Source: Bacillota bacterium
GTDB taxonomy: Bacteria; Bacillota; Clostridia; Clostridiales; Caloramatoraceae
DNA: 55,323 nucleotides
Reading direction: 5' to 3'
NCBI GenBank assembly: GCA_023415335.1
Contig: JAEZLD010000071.1
Coordinates: 1-55,323, forward strand
Shown here piece by piece: positions 1-8,326 of this stretch. Position 1 is the first letter of the stretch. Every line of letters begins with the position of its first letter. Made by a program: the position numbers and the translations under genes. The notes beneath the pieces are model-generated. The model was not told where the DNA came from. It searched no databases and saw nothing but the letters and a program-made list of their open reading frames with translations.

Positions 1-743
1 AGTACCTTATCACATTTCTCCTTATCAAAGGTTTGTGTGGATTTTGTATTTTTATCCTGCCAGGTAAACCTTATGCCCTTGGCTGTAGCTGAAATTCCAT
101 AGTAGCTTTTAGGCTGGAAGCTCTGTATCTCCTGCTCCCTGGTTTCTATCATGGCCAGTGTAGGGGTCTGCACCCTTCCGCAGGACAGCTGTGCATTGTA
201 CTTACAGGTCAAGGCACGGGTGGCGTTCATTCCAACATACCAGTCCGCCTCAGAACGGGCCTCGGCCGCTGCATAAAGACTCTCATAGGCTCTTCCATCC
301 TTCAGCTTAGAGAATCCCTCCTTTATAGCCTTGTCAGTAACAGAGGATATCCAAAGCCTTTTCAGATGCTTTTTTACCCTTACTTTTTCTATTATCCATC
401 TTGCAACCAGCTCACCCTCACGGCCAGCATCTGTTGCAATAACAATTTCTGATACATCATTTCTAAGCATCTGGGTTTTTACCACGTTGAACTGCTTGCC
501 GCTCTGCTTTATTACCACAAGCTTCATAGGCTCAGGTAGCATAGGCAGGTCCTCAAGCTTCCATGACTTATACTTATCATCATAGGCCTCTGGGTCTGCT
601 AATGTAACCAGATGTCCAAGAGCCCAGGTAACCACATATTTATCTCCTTCTAAAAATCCCCCACCCTGCTTATTGCAGCCTAGGACCCTTGCAATATCCT
701 TTCCCACGGAGGGCTTCTCTGCAAGCACTAATGTCTTTCCCAT
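1..743 (-). CDS. topB: DNA topoisomerase III, N-terminal part (cut by window edge)
   Basis: Type IA topoisomerase that relaxes and decatenates DNA through a single-strand break. About 247 residues are visible. They start MGKTLVLAEKPSVGKDIARV, which is the Toprim opening of TopB, and continue with ATDAGREGELVARWI, which carries the acidic metal-binding residues. RSEADWYVGMNATRALT and CGRVQTPTLAMI follow, both typical of the topoisomerase core. The active-site tyrosine and C-terminus lie beyond base 1. The ATG at 743 has a GAAAGGA ribosome site a few bases upstream. Clostridia often carry topB paralogues, some on mobile elements, but nothing here suggests transfer. Confidence 0.93.
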   Translation of the reverse strand, partial: MGKTLVLAEKPSVGKDIARVLGCNKQGGGFLEGDKYVVTWALGHLVTLADPEAYDDKYKSWKLEDLPMLPEPMKLVVIKQSGKQFNVVKTQMLRNDVSEIVIATDAGREGELVARWIIEKVRVKKHLKRLWISSVTDKAIKEGFSKLKDGRAYESLYAAAEARSEADWYVGMNATRALTCKYNAQLSCGRVQTPTLAMIETREQEIQSFQPKSYYGISATAKGIRFTWQDKNTKSTQTFDKEKCDKV

Positions 744-808
744 TCTTTCAATTCCTTTCGAATATAATAATAGCTTTAACTATTTTTCATAATTACGAGT
801 GGGCTTGG

Positions 809-833
809 GAAAACATCCTAAATGGATGTTTTC
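809..833. repeat. Perfect 10-bp inverted repeat upstream of topB
   Basis: The arms GAAAACATCC and GGATGTTTTC are separated by a 5-base loop, about 65 bases before the topB start. No T-run follows on either strand, so it is either a second weak terminator behind the permease gene or a leader structure or protein site for topB. Confidence 0.45.
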
Positions 834-868
834 GACCCCAACAGTACATTCAATAATCATTTTTTATA

Positions 869-900
869 GAAAAGCCCGTCTATTGTCGACCGGGCTTTTC
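869..900 (-). terminator. Rho-independent terminator of the AI-2E family permease gene
   Basis: The arms GAAAAGCCCG and CGGGCTTTTC pair perfectly over 10 bp. The hairpin begins four bases past the stop codon of the leftward permease gene, and the descending arm ends in TTTTC followed by an A/T-rich stretch. Confidence 0.8.
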
Positions 901-904
901 CTCC

Positions 905-2083
905 TCAACTCTTCTCTATTCTCTCTTCTCTTTTCTCTGGCTCGGGTTCAGGCCTTTCGAGCCTTTTGTCTATTCCTTCCTTAAGTAGTGTATACAATAT
1001 TGAGCACAGTGGTACGCTTATAATTATACCTACCACACCCGTAAGGCTGCTTCCTATTATCACTGCAATCATTACCAGGAGCCCTGGCAGCCCTATGGAT
1101 TCTCCTACAACCCTAGGATATATAAGGTTGTTTTCCAGCTGCTGTAGTACCAGCAGATACACCAGGAAAAATAATGCCTTCATAGGGTCTACCATGAGTA
1201 TCAGGAAGGCTGAAAGGCCTCCTCCTATCCATGCTCCAAATATAGGAATAAGTGCAGTTACACCTACCAGAACTCCTACAGTCCCGGCGTAAGGGAACTT
1301 GAATATTTTCATACCTATAAAGCACAGGCCTCCAAGTATACATGCCTCTATTCCCTGCCCCTTTATAAACTGTGAAAAGGCCTTATAGGATAGGGCACTT
1401 ATCTTAAATATTTCATTTCTGGCCTTTTCAGGCATATATGCAATAACTACTTTTTTAGCCAAATCAAGTATTCTTTCCTTCCTAAGGAGCACATATATGG
1501 ATATGATTATAGCCACCACAACCTCTACAAAGCCTGATAATATTGAAGAGGTAAAGTTGATTGTGGAATCCACAATAGTTGAAGAGCTCTTTTGAGCAAA
1601 CACAAGTGCCTTATCCACCATACCCTTCCAATCCATTTCCCAATCTGCAATAGTATTCATGGATATGTTATTATCTGAGAGCAGCTTTTCAGCCCACAGG
1701 AAAAAGTCGTTAGCATAAACCGGAAGCTTAATAATCACCATGTTCACTGCCTCAACCACCTGCGGGATTACTATTACAAGTACCAGTGTTATAGCTCCCA
1801 AAGCTACAATGAAGGTCACTATAAGGCTTACGGGACGGCAAAGCTTTTTGACAAAGCCTACCTTGCTTTTTTTCATAAAGGCAAATATCTTTTTTTCAAA
1901 CAGATTCATTAATATGTTTAAAACAAAGGCCATGCAAAGCCCAAGTATAATTGGGGACAGCACTGCAAACACATAGCCTATGGCCGCTATTATGGAAGAG
2001 AGTCTCATAAGGGCTAAAAAAAGCACAATGCCAAAAGCAACAATAAACATTATTCTCTTAGTATTCTGTTTATCAAGGTTCAT
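905..2083 (-). CDS. AI-2E family transporter (PerM-like membrane protein)
   Basis: This is a polytopic membrane protein of the AI-2E exporter / UPF0118 (PerM) family, about 392 residues. Two N-terminal helices are followed by a soluble middle part and a C-terminal bundle. The family hallmark near the C-terminus is visible (PRVVGESIGLPGLLVMIAVI). The tail is charged and rich in Glu, Pro and Lys. Members are proposed to export AI-2 or other small molecules or to act as Na+/H+ antiporters, so the substrate here is unknown. I start at the ATG at 2083, preceded by GGTGGGTGAT. An in-frame TTG at 2098 has its AGGA too close. The gene appears monocistronic. Confidence 0.88.
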   Translation of the reverse strand: MNLDKQNTKRIMFIVAFGIVLFLALMRLSSIIAAIGYVFAVLSPIILGLCMAFVLNILMNLFEKKIFAFMKKSKVGFVKKLCRPVSLIVTFIVALGAITLVLVIVIPQVVEAVNMVIIKLPVYANDFFLWAEKLLSDNNISMNTIADWEMDWKGMVDKALVFAQKSSSTIVDSTINFTSSILSGFVEVVVAIIISIYVLLRKERILDLAKKVVIAYMPEKARNEIFKISALSYKAFSQFIKGQGIEACILGGLCFIGMKIFKFPYAGTVGVLVGVTALIPIFGAWIGGGLSAFLILMVDPMKALFFLVYLLVLQQLENNLIYPRVVGESIGLPGLLVMIAVIIGSSLTGVVGIIISVPLCSILYTLLKEGIDKRLERPEPEPEKREERIEKS

Positions 2084-2250
2084 CAAATCACCCACCAAAT
2101 CCTATTATTTACTCTTTCAACCAGTCCTTATTACATTGGTATCATTATATCAAAAAAGCAAATATAAGTCTAAGTATTAATATACCCCCTTTACAGTATT
2201 AACCATTCGTTAATTAAATCACATATATCTTCCATAATATGCCATTATAT

Positions 2251-2279
2251 TTGACAAAAATAATCTCATAAGGTATGAT
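2251..2279 (+). promoter_or_regulatory. Sigma-A-type promoter for the YabE-like gene
   Basis: TTGACA (2251-2256), a 17-base spacer and TATGAT (2274-2279). An upstream in-frame ATG at 2275 lies inside the -10 box, which supports the downstream start at 2317. Confidence 0.75.
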
Positions 2280-2316
2280 TTTCTTGTGTAAATATTTAGG
2301 AGGAAGTTTAAATACT

Positions 2317-3327
2317 ATGTTTAAATCATTCTATAAACGGATTCTAAGACCAAGATATATAATCCCTGCATTTGTGATTATATTGCTCATATCTGGTACC
2401 GCTTATGTTAAATCCGCGCAAAAAACCTATACCATTACAGCAGACAACACTTCAAATACATATACATCCTTCGCAGACACAGTAAGGGAAGCCTTAAATG
2501 ACGGAAGCATTATCCTTGCTGCCAGTGACACAGTTAATCCTGGGCTTGATGAAAAAATTAATGAAGGCGCAAACATAACAGTGGAAAGAGCAAAGAATAT
2601 ATCTATTGAGGTAGATGGAGAAATACTCTTCCTGGCTGTTCCCGATTGTACCCTTAAGGACGTGCTTGATAAACAGGATATAACCCTTGATGATGACGAC
2701 AAAATATCTATTGACCCTTCCACTAAGGTCTATGATAACCTAAATGTTAAGATTGTCAGAGTTTACAACAAAATAACCACATCCATACTTCCTGTTGCCT
2801 ACAATCAGGAGGTGCAGAAGTCCTCCTCCCTGCCTAATACCAGAAGATACGTATCCCGTGGTGGCATTCAGGGAGAACGTACTGTCATGACCAGGGTTAC
2901 CTATGAGGATGGGGTTGAAATTGCCAGTGAAGTTGTCAGTGACCAGATTACTAAAGAACCTGTAAGCGAAATTGTTGTACAGGGCTCCTATCCCGTTATG
3001 CCCGTTACTGCAGATGGCTCAATCATGGCCTATTCCTCTGTGGTCACCTGCAGGGCTACTGCCTACTGGGCTGTACGGGGAGTAGGCAGAACCTATACTG
3101 CCTCTGGAAGGCTGGCAGTGAGAAACCCTGATGGATATAGTACCATTTCTGTTGACCCTAAAGTATTCCCATATGGAACAAAGCTGTTCATAGAAGGCTA
3201 TGGATTTGCCATAGCTGCAGACTGTGGAACTGCAATAAAGGAGAATAAAATAGATGTATATTTTAACACATATAAGGAAGCCTGCAACTGGGGTGCAAAG
3301 TATGTGAAGGTATACGTATTGAGATAG
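2317..3327 (+). CDS. YabE-like secreted protein: DUF348, G5 and 3D domains
   Basis: About 336 residues. A short basic N-terminus and one membrane segment or signal anchor (PRYIIPAFVIILLISGTAYV) come first. Next are two DUF348 ubiquitin-like repeats, a G5 domain ending near residue 230 (RVTYEDGVEIASEVVSDQ), and a C-terminal 3D domain. The 3D domain has its acidic residues in ISVDP, AADCGT and IDVYF, and the ATAYW opening. The 3D domain has the double-psi beta-barrel fold of MltA-type lytic transglycosylases, so a role in peptidoglycan turnover outside the cell is inferred. The ATG at 2317 follows AGGAGG with a somewhat long 13-base gap. Confidence 0.88.
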   Translation: MFKSFYKRILRPRYIIPAFVIILLISGTAYVKSAQKTYTITADNTSNTYTSFADTVREALNDGSIILAASDTVNPGLDEKINEGANITVERAKNISIEVDGEILFLAVPDCTLKDVLDKQDITLDDDDKISIDPSTKVYDNLNVKIVRVYNKITTSILPVAYNQEVQKSSSLPNTRRYVSRGGIQGERTVMTRVTYEDGVEIASEVVSDQITKEPVSEIVVQGSYPVMPVTADGSIMAYSSVVTCRATAYWAVRGVGRTYTASGRLAVRNPDGYSTISVDPKVFPYGTKLFIEGYGFAIAADCGTAIKENKIDVYFNTYKEACNWGAKYVKVYVLR

Positions 3328-3441
3328 AATACTTTTTGTGATTTTAATTATCGTTAATTTTTGCCGTTATATAGTATATTTTCTGTTTATATATTATAAT
3401 AACTTTAACGAATTAATTGTTTAACAGAAAGGATAGAATAA

Positions 3442-5265
3442 ATGTACTGTGTAAAGAAACTAACTGACGATTTATACTGGGTTGGAGGCAGTGACAGAAG
3501 GCTTGCCCTCTTTGAAAATGCATTTCCAATTCCCAGAGGCATATCCTATAATGCATATGTAATGCTTGATGAAAAGACTGTACTTTTGGATACTGTAGAC
3601 CATGCAGTTGGAAAACAGTTCTTTGAAAATCTTGAACATGTTCTAAATGGAAGAAAGCTTGATTATCTTATTGTAAGCCACATGGAGCCTGACCACTGTG
3701 CCACCATGAGTGAATTAATCATAAGGTATCCTGAGGTAAAAATAATAGGCAATACAAAAATAATGACATTAATAAAACAATTTTTTAATTTCGACATAGA
3801 TTCCCGTGCCGTTGTAGTAAAGGAAAATGATACCCTCTGCACCGGAAGACATACCCTGAAATTCATAATGGCACCTATGGTACACTGGCCGGAGGTGATG
3901 GTTACCTATGACTCTACCGATAAAACCCTCTTCTCAGCAGATGCCTTTGGCACCTTCGGAGCCATAAACGGCAACATATTTGCAGATGAGGTAAACTTCG
4001 ATAAAGATTGGCTTGATGATGCAAGAAGGTATTATGCCAATATAGTAGGGAAATATGGTCCCCAGGTTCAGGCTCTTTTAAAAAAAGCCTCTGCTCTGGA
4101 AATCAATCTTCTCTGTTCAATTCATGGACCGGTCTGGAGAACTAACATAGACTATTACATAGAGAAGTATAAGAAATGGTCCACCTATACTCCTGAGGAC
4201 CAGGCTGTTATGATTGCCTATGGCTCTATTTACGGCGGCACCGAATGTGCTGCCAACATTCTTGCAGGAAAGCTGGCAGAGTATGGGGTTAAAAACGTGG
4301 TAATGTACGACGTTTCTGTTACCCATCCTTCCTATATTGTATCTGAAGCCTTCAGATGCAGCCACCTTGTTTTTGCATCCACTACTTATAATATGGGTAT
4401 ATTCAGTAATATGGAAACTGTACTTTTAGATATAAAGGCACACAACCTGCAGAACAGGACTGTTGCAATAATAGAAAATGGCAGCTGGGCACCTGCGTCA
4501 GGAGGACTCATGAAAGGAATTATATCCTCCATGAAGAATATGACCATACTTGACTCTGGCCTTACCATAAAATCCTCCCTTAAGGAAAACCAGCTTGAAC
4601 AGCTTGATGCAATAGCTAAGGCAATTGTAGGTTCTATGGGAAAGCCCCCTGTGGATACAAACCCTATGTTTAAAATAAACTATGGCTTATATGTACTTAC
4701 CACAAGGGAAGGTGAAAAGGATAATGGCTGCATCATAAATACAGTAATGCAGCTAACCGATGTACCTAAAAGGATAGCTATAGCAATAAATAAGACTAAC
4801 TACTCCCATGATATGATACTTAATACCGGCAAGTTTAATGTTTCCGTGCTTACAACCGATACCCCATTTAAAATTTTTAAACACTTTGGTTTCCAAAGCG
4901 GTCGTGAAACGGACAAGTTTAAGGATTTTAAATTTGCAGAAAGAAGCAGCAATGGAGTATATTACATTTCCAAGTACACGAATGCATTTATATCAGGGAA
5001 GGTAATATGCACTACAGACTATGATACACATACGTTGTTCATTGCTGAGGTAACCGAATCAGAGACCTTCTCAAATGACCCATCGGTTACCTATACCTAT
5101 TATCTTTCAAATATAAAGCCTGCACCAGAGCCGTTACCTACAGGTAGAAAAGGCTTTGTATGCAAGATCTGCGGATATATTTATGAGGGGGATACTCTTC
5201 CTGAGGACTTTATATGTCCGCTTTGCAAGCATGGTGCGGAGGACTTTGAGCCAATTAATCGATAG
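3442..5265 (+). CDS. Flavodiiron protein fused to flavin reductase and rubredoxin
   Basis: Four domains in one 607-residue chain: metallo-beta-lactamase diiron domain (1-250), flavodoxin (252-395), flavin-reductase-like FMN domain (about 405-560) and C-terminal rubredoxin (about 568-607, two CxxC pairs). The diiron ligands are all present: H80, E82, D84, H85 in SHMEPDHC, H148, D167 and H228. Flavodiiron proteins reduce O2 to water or NO to N2O in anaerobes. The fused modules would let the enzyme pass electrons internally from NAD(P)H or rubredoxin. A free rubredoxin gene follows directly. Most flavodiiron proteins carry only one extra module, so this layout is less common. Confidence 0.93.
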   Translation: MYCVKKLTDDLYWVGGSDRRLALFENAFPIPRGISYNAYVMLDEKTVLLDTVDHAVGKQFFENLEHVLNGRKLDYLIVSHMEPDHCATMSELIIRYPEVKIIGNTKIMTLIKQFFNFDIDSRAVVVKENDTLCTGRHTLKFIMAPMVHWPEVMVTYDSTDKTLFSADAFGTFGAINGNIFADEVNFDKDWLDDARRYYANIVGKYGPQVQALLKKASALEINLLCSIHGPVWRTNIDYYIEKYKKWSTYTPEDQAVMIAYGSIYGGTECAANILAGKLAEYGVKNVVMYDVSVTHPSYIVSEAFRCSHLVFASTTYNMGIFSNMETVLLDIKAHNLQNRTVAIIENGSWAPASGGLMKGIISSMKNMTILDSGLTIKSSLKENQLEQLDAIAKAIVGSMGKPPVDTNPMFKINYGLYVLTTREGEKDNGCIINTVMQLTDVPKRIAIAINKTNYSHDMILNTGKFNVSVLTTDTPFKIFKHFGFQSGRETDKFKDFKFAERSSNGVYYISKYTNAFISGKVICTTDYDTHTLFIAEVTESETFSNDPSVTYTYYLSNIKPAPEPLPTGRKGFVCKICGYIYEGDTLPEDFICPLCKHGAEDFEPINR

Positions 5266-5364
5266 GCTCTGTCTAAGTGCTTTACCAGAGTGGTGTTTTT
5301 AATAGTTTATTTTTGCCCAAGGGCATTAAATAAAAATTTTAGTATGTAAAGGGGGGTTTACTTT

Positions 5365-5526
5365 ATGGCAAAATACGTATGCGATGTATGCGGATATATT
5401 TATGACGAGGCTGATGGAGCTCCTGATAACGGAATAGCTCCAGGAACTAAGTGGGAAGATGTACCTGCAGATTTTGAGTGTCCAGTTTGTGGAGCAGGCA
5501 AGGATAGCTTCTCCAAGGAAGAATAA
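5365..5526 (+). CDS. Rubredoxin
   Basis: A 53-residue one-iron electron carrier with the two binding loops CDVCGY and CPVCGAG supplying four cysteines, and the usual aromatic core (Y, W, F). The ATG at 5365 follows a GGGGGG-type ribosome site at 5351. It is transcribed in the same direction as the flavodiiron gene about 100 bases upstream and is probably an electron donor in the same O2/NO detoxification path. It is too short for a typical ORF cut-off. Confidence 0.95.
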   Translation: MAKYVCDVCGYIYDEADGAPDNGIAPGTKWEDVPADFECPVCGAGKDSFSKEE

Positions 5527-5530
5527 CATA

Positions 5531-5558
5531 TAAGGACCTGGCACATGCCAGGTCCTTA
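5531..5558. terminator. Bidirectional terminator between rubredoxin and glutaredoxin-like genes
   Basis: A near-perfect 13-bp stem (TAAGGACCTGGCA with its complement) closes on a 2-base loop, five bases after the rubredoxin stop. It can serve both the rightward rubredoxin gene and the leftward glutaredoxin-like gene. Confidence 0.85.
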
Positions 5559-5565
5559 TTATTTA

Positions 5566-5838
5566 TCAGTCCTCTAAAAGCTCCTTTATATCAGGCCTCT
5601 CATCAAAAATCAGTTTTTCTCCGCCGTTTATAGATATGAATGGCACTCCCAGCCTTCCTTGTTTCTTTATTTCATCAAACTCAGGCCTGCTGTCTCTGTA
5701 CTTTAGGTAGGTTTTCATATTAAGCATGTTTTCAGTAATGTCCATGTATGCAAATTTCACACCATTGGATGAAAGATACTCTTTCATAGGTTCACAGGAG
5801 CCTCAGTGCCTGCTTCCAAATAACTGTATCCTCTTCAT
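5566..5838 (-). CDS. Glutaredoxin-like selenoprotein with predicted UxxC motif
   Basis: Read from the ATG at 5838, which has GGAGGAAG seven bases before it, the protein is about 90 residues. It has an in-frame TGA as codon 12 (bases 5805-5803). Translating TGA as selenocysteine (U) gives MKRIQLFGSRHUGSCEPMKE, placing U and C as a UxxC redox pair after the first beta strand, as in CxxC glutaredoxins. The rest (GRLGVPFISING) is a glutaredoxin fold of the related-protein type. The downstream ATG at 5787 has no ribosome site and would delete the active site. A hairpin fitting a bacterial SECIS follows the TGA. A nonsense mutation is the alternative. Confidence 0.8.
5769..5805 (-). promoter_or_regulatory. 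Candidate bacterial SECIS element
   Basis: On the minus strand the TGA (5805-5803) is followed 15 bases later by an 8-bp perfect stem, ATGAAAGA / TCTTTCAT, closing on the loop GTA (5779-5777). The loop begins 23 bases after the TGA and starts with G. Both facts match the described bacterial rule of an apical loop 16-37 bases from the UGA with a G in its first positions. Confidence 0.6.
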
Positions 5839-5900
5839 ATTTCTTCCTCCTTATAATTTTATATATATTATATCAGATTTAAAGCATTTTATAAACGAAA

Positions 5901-5931
5901 AGACCGTTTATGGAATTACCACAAACGGTCT
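5901..5931 (-). terminator. Terminator of the zinc-ribbon gene
   Basis: A 9-bp stem AGACCGTTT / AAACGGTCT followed on the minus strand by TTTTCGTTTATAAAA, located 16 bases past the zinc-ribbon stop codon. Confidence 0.75.
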
Positions 5932-5946
5932 GCACTTCAAAAATTA

Positions 5947-6111
5947 CTATTTCCTGAAGCCTCTGTTATTCTGCTGCTTCCTTGCCCTTCTGCAATCTGG
6001 GCATCTCTGTGGTTCGTTCTCGAATCCCTTTTCCTTGTAGAAAGCCTGCTCGCCCTCTGTGAATACGAATTCCTTACCACAATCTTTGCATACTAAATTC
6101 TTATCTGCCAT
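5947..6111 (-). CDS. Small zinc-ribbon protein
   Basis: A 54-residue protein starting MADKNLVCKDCGKEFVFTEG. Two CxxC knuckles (CKDCG near residue 8 and CPDCR near residue 37) should bind one zinc. The C-terminal end is basic (RRARKQQNNRGFRK) and likely binds nucleic acid. It matches the common clostridial zinc-ribbon family of unknown function, often next to cold-shock genes. The ATG at 6111 has AGGAGG at a good distance. An out-of-frame ATG at 6119 is ignored. The leader upstream is about 100 bases or more. Confidence 0.85.
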   Translation of the reverse strand: MADKNLVCKDCGKEFVFTEGEQAFYKEKGFENEPQRCPDCRRARKQQNNRGFRK

Positions 6112-6288
6112 TTCAACATTCCTCCTTTTACAGTTTGAGATTTAAGACAGATTGACATTACTTCCTGAAAAAATCGGAATGCTGTTAACCAGTTTAAATC
6201 TGTTCAATTAATAGTTTACCATACATTCCACTAAATAGCAACACGATTTTCAATATATGTTTTTTTTTAACTTAAATCATATAACACA

Positions 6289-7152
6289 CTATAGTGTATA
6301 GAAGGCTACTCCTATAGTTCCAGGACCTACATGGAGCCCTATTACTGGGCCTATGGAAATCACCCTTGGCATATGACCAGTTATTTCTAATATTCTTTCC
6401 GCCAGCTGCTTTCCGTCTGCCTCGCAATTTATATGGTGAACTACTACCTCTCCTAAGCCCTTCTCTTCAATCTGCTCCTTAAAAAAACTAAGAATGGTAT
6501 CAATTGCCTTCTTCTTAGTTCGTACCTTATCGAACATTGCAGTCGTTCCATCTTTTACAGTAAGTATAGGCTTTATGTGAAGTATTCCTCCTATTATTGC
6601 CGCAGCCCCTCCTATTCTGCCTCCTTTTTTAAGATACTCTAAGGAATCCGGAACAAACAGGAATTTGCTGGTTTGTATAACCTTATTTGCCCTATCTAAT
6701 ACCTCAGTCATTGGTAAGCCTTCCTTAGCAGCCTTTGCAGCAGTAAGAGCTACAAAGCCAAGCTGCATACAGTTGGAGGTTGAGTCCAATATTTCTATAA
6801 CTGCATCTGGATATTTATCCTTAACCATATCCCTGGCAAGAAAAGCACTGGAAAAGGTTCCACTCATCTTAGATGAAAGCAAGACTGCCGCCACTTGGTC
6901 TCCTTTGGCAACAATATTCTCAAATATATCTGACATCTCCTTTATGCTGGGCTGGGATGATGTGGGAATGGTCTTGCTTTGAGCCATCTTATTATAAAAT
7001 GTTTCATTATTTAAGTCCACCTCTCTGTAATTCCCATCTGGAAAGCTTACTCCAAGAGATACAACAGATATATCATAACTATCTATCAGGTCCTTTGGTA
7101 TATACGATGTGCTGTCTGTTACAATTTTAATGCTAATATTCAATCCCTCCAT
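6289..7152 (-). CDS. DegV family fatty-acid-binding protein
   Basis: About 287 residues of the DegV family, which binds a fatty acid between two domains and feeds FakA-type fatty acid kinases. The N-terminal IVTDSTSYIPKDLI motif, the SSQPS segment and the FVPDSLEYLKKGGRI motif are all typical. No fakA is visible here. The annotated ATG at 7152 has no ribosome site upstream. Instead GGAGGG lies inside the first codons, 8 bases before an ATT at 7137. Translation from that ATT would give the N-terminus usual for the family, so a start at ATT is possible. Confidence 0.9.
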   Translation of the reverse strand: MEGLNISIKIVTDSTSYIPKDLIDSYDISVVSLGVSFPDGNYREVDLNNETFYNKMAQSKTIPTSSQPSIKEMSDIFENIVAKGDQVAAVLLSSKMSGTFSSAFLARDMVKDKYPDAVIEILDSTSNCMQLGFVALTAAKAAKEGLPMTEVLDRANKVIQTSKFLFVPDSLEYLKKGGRIGGAAAIIGGILHIKPILTVKDGTTAMFDKVRTKKKAIDTILSFFKEQIEEKGLGEVVVHHINCEADGKQLAERILEITGHMPRVISIGPVIGLHVGPGTIGVAFYTL

Positions 7153-7237
7153 TCATGTACACTAAAATCATGTTTTTCATTATACCCTATTGAATATAAT
7201 GCCACAAGTAACATCTTATAAACATGAGAGCAACTAG

Positions 7238-8143
7238 TTAGCATTGCCTCTGCAGATGTTTATTCTTCCTTTTAGGCAGTGAAAGTATTACCACTCCTGA
7301 CAATATGAGCAGACAGGAAATAACCTTAACGGAGTTTATGCTTTCACTTAAAAGCAGTACTCCAAACAGATTTCCGGTAATTGGCTCAACAGTGCTTAAT
7401 ATGGCCGCCGTGGTTGGTCCCACATACTTAATTCCAAGTTGGAATGCAGGCAATGCAATAGCATTGCAAAGCAGCGCAAATGCAATTGTCAGAAGCCATG
7501 CCTTCGTAGTAATGGTAGCAAATGTAAAGCTTCCGGTGGCATATCCAAATACCCCAGCCACCAGGGATGCAGATAATCCCGAATAAAGTGCTACTCTTAA
7601 AGGCGGTTCACTTTTGAGTCCTGTCCTATCCATAAATATCATATAGCAGGCATGACTTACTCCAGAAATCAGGGCAAAGCACATACCCTTAACAACCAAA
7701 CCTCCGCCCCTTACACCTGCACTCAACAGAAAGCATGCCACTCCAAGTGTTACGCATGCAAGAGCCGCGCCCTTCCTGAGAGTATAACTCTCCTTGTAAA
7801 ACACAACACACACCAGCATAACCAAAGCCGGATAAATATAATGCAGTGTAGTTACCATTCCTACATCTATCATGGACAGTGCTATGTTATATGTAAGAGA
7901 AGTAGTTGTAACAAAGAATCCAAGAAAAAGCATCCTCCATAATACCTTCCTATCCACCTTAACAGGTACCTTCCGAAGCTTAAGCACCGCAAAAAATACC
8001 GGCAGACATAGAAGGTTTCTAAGGAACGTCAGTGTTATAGGGTTACTTCCTCCAGCCCCATATGTCATAGGTGCCAGAGTAAATGCAAATCCGAAGGCTG
8101 CAGCAGAAAGTACAGTTATTAAAATTCCTTTTGATTTATTCAT
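7238..8143 (-). CDS. EamA-family (DMT) transporter
   Basis: A 301-residue integral membrane protein with about ten hydrophobic segments arranged as two EamA repeats. The first repeat carries FLRNLLCLP and TLHYIYPALVML. The second carries LGIKYVGPTTAAILSTVEPI, a well-known EamA signature. Such drug/metabolite transporters export amino acids, purines or other metabolites; the substrate cannot be told. The gene is divergent from cvfB and separated from degV by about 85 bases. Confidence 0.9.
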   Translation of the reverse strand: MNKSKGILITVLSAAAFGFAFTLAPMTYGAGGSNPITLTFLRNLLCLPVFFAVLKLRKVPVKVDRKVLWRMLFLGFFVTTTSLTYNIALSMIDVGMVTTLHYIYPALVMLVCVVFYKESYTLRKGAALACVTLGVACFLLSAGVRGGGLVVKGMCFALISGVSHACYMIFMDRTGLKSEPPLRVALYSGLSASLVAGVFGYATGSFTFATITTKAWLLTIAFALLCNAIALPAFQLGIKYVGPTTAAILSTVEPITGNLFGVLLLSESINSVKVISCLLILSGVVILSLPKRKNKHLQRQC

Positions 8144-8240
8144 ATTATCCTACATCCTGTCATTAATTTATTCTACGGTATATTTTACAACAAATTAACC
8201 TATATTTATAGTCATGTTCTGCTTATCCCTTCATTTTTTA

Positions 8241-8269
8241 TTGAAACAAACCCCTGGTAATGGTAGAAT
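8241..8269 (+). promoter_or_regulatory. Promoter for cvfB-like gene
   Basis: TTGAAA (8241-8246), 17-base spacer, TAGAAT (8264-8269), 57 bases before the chosen ATG. Confidence 0.6.
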
Positions 8270-8326
8270 TAAGCCGTACATAATCAAGGAATACTAAATA
8301 CAAAATATCGATCGGAGTTGATTTTT

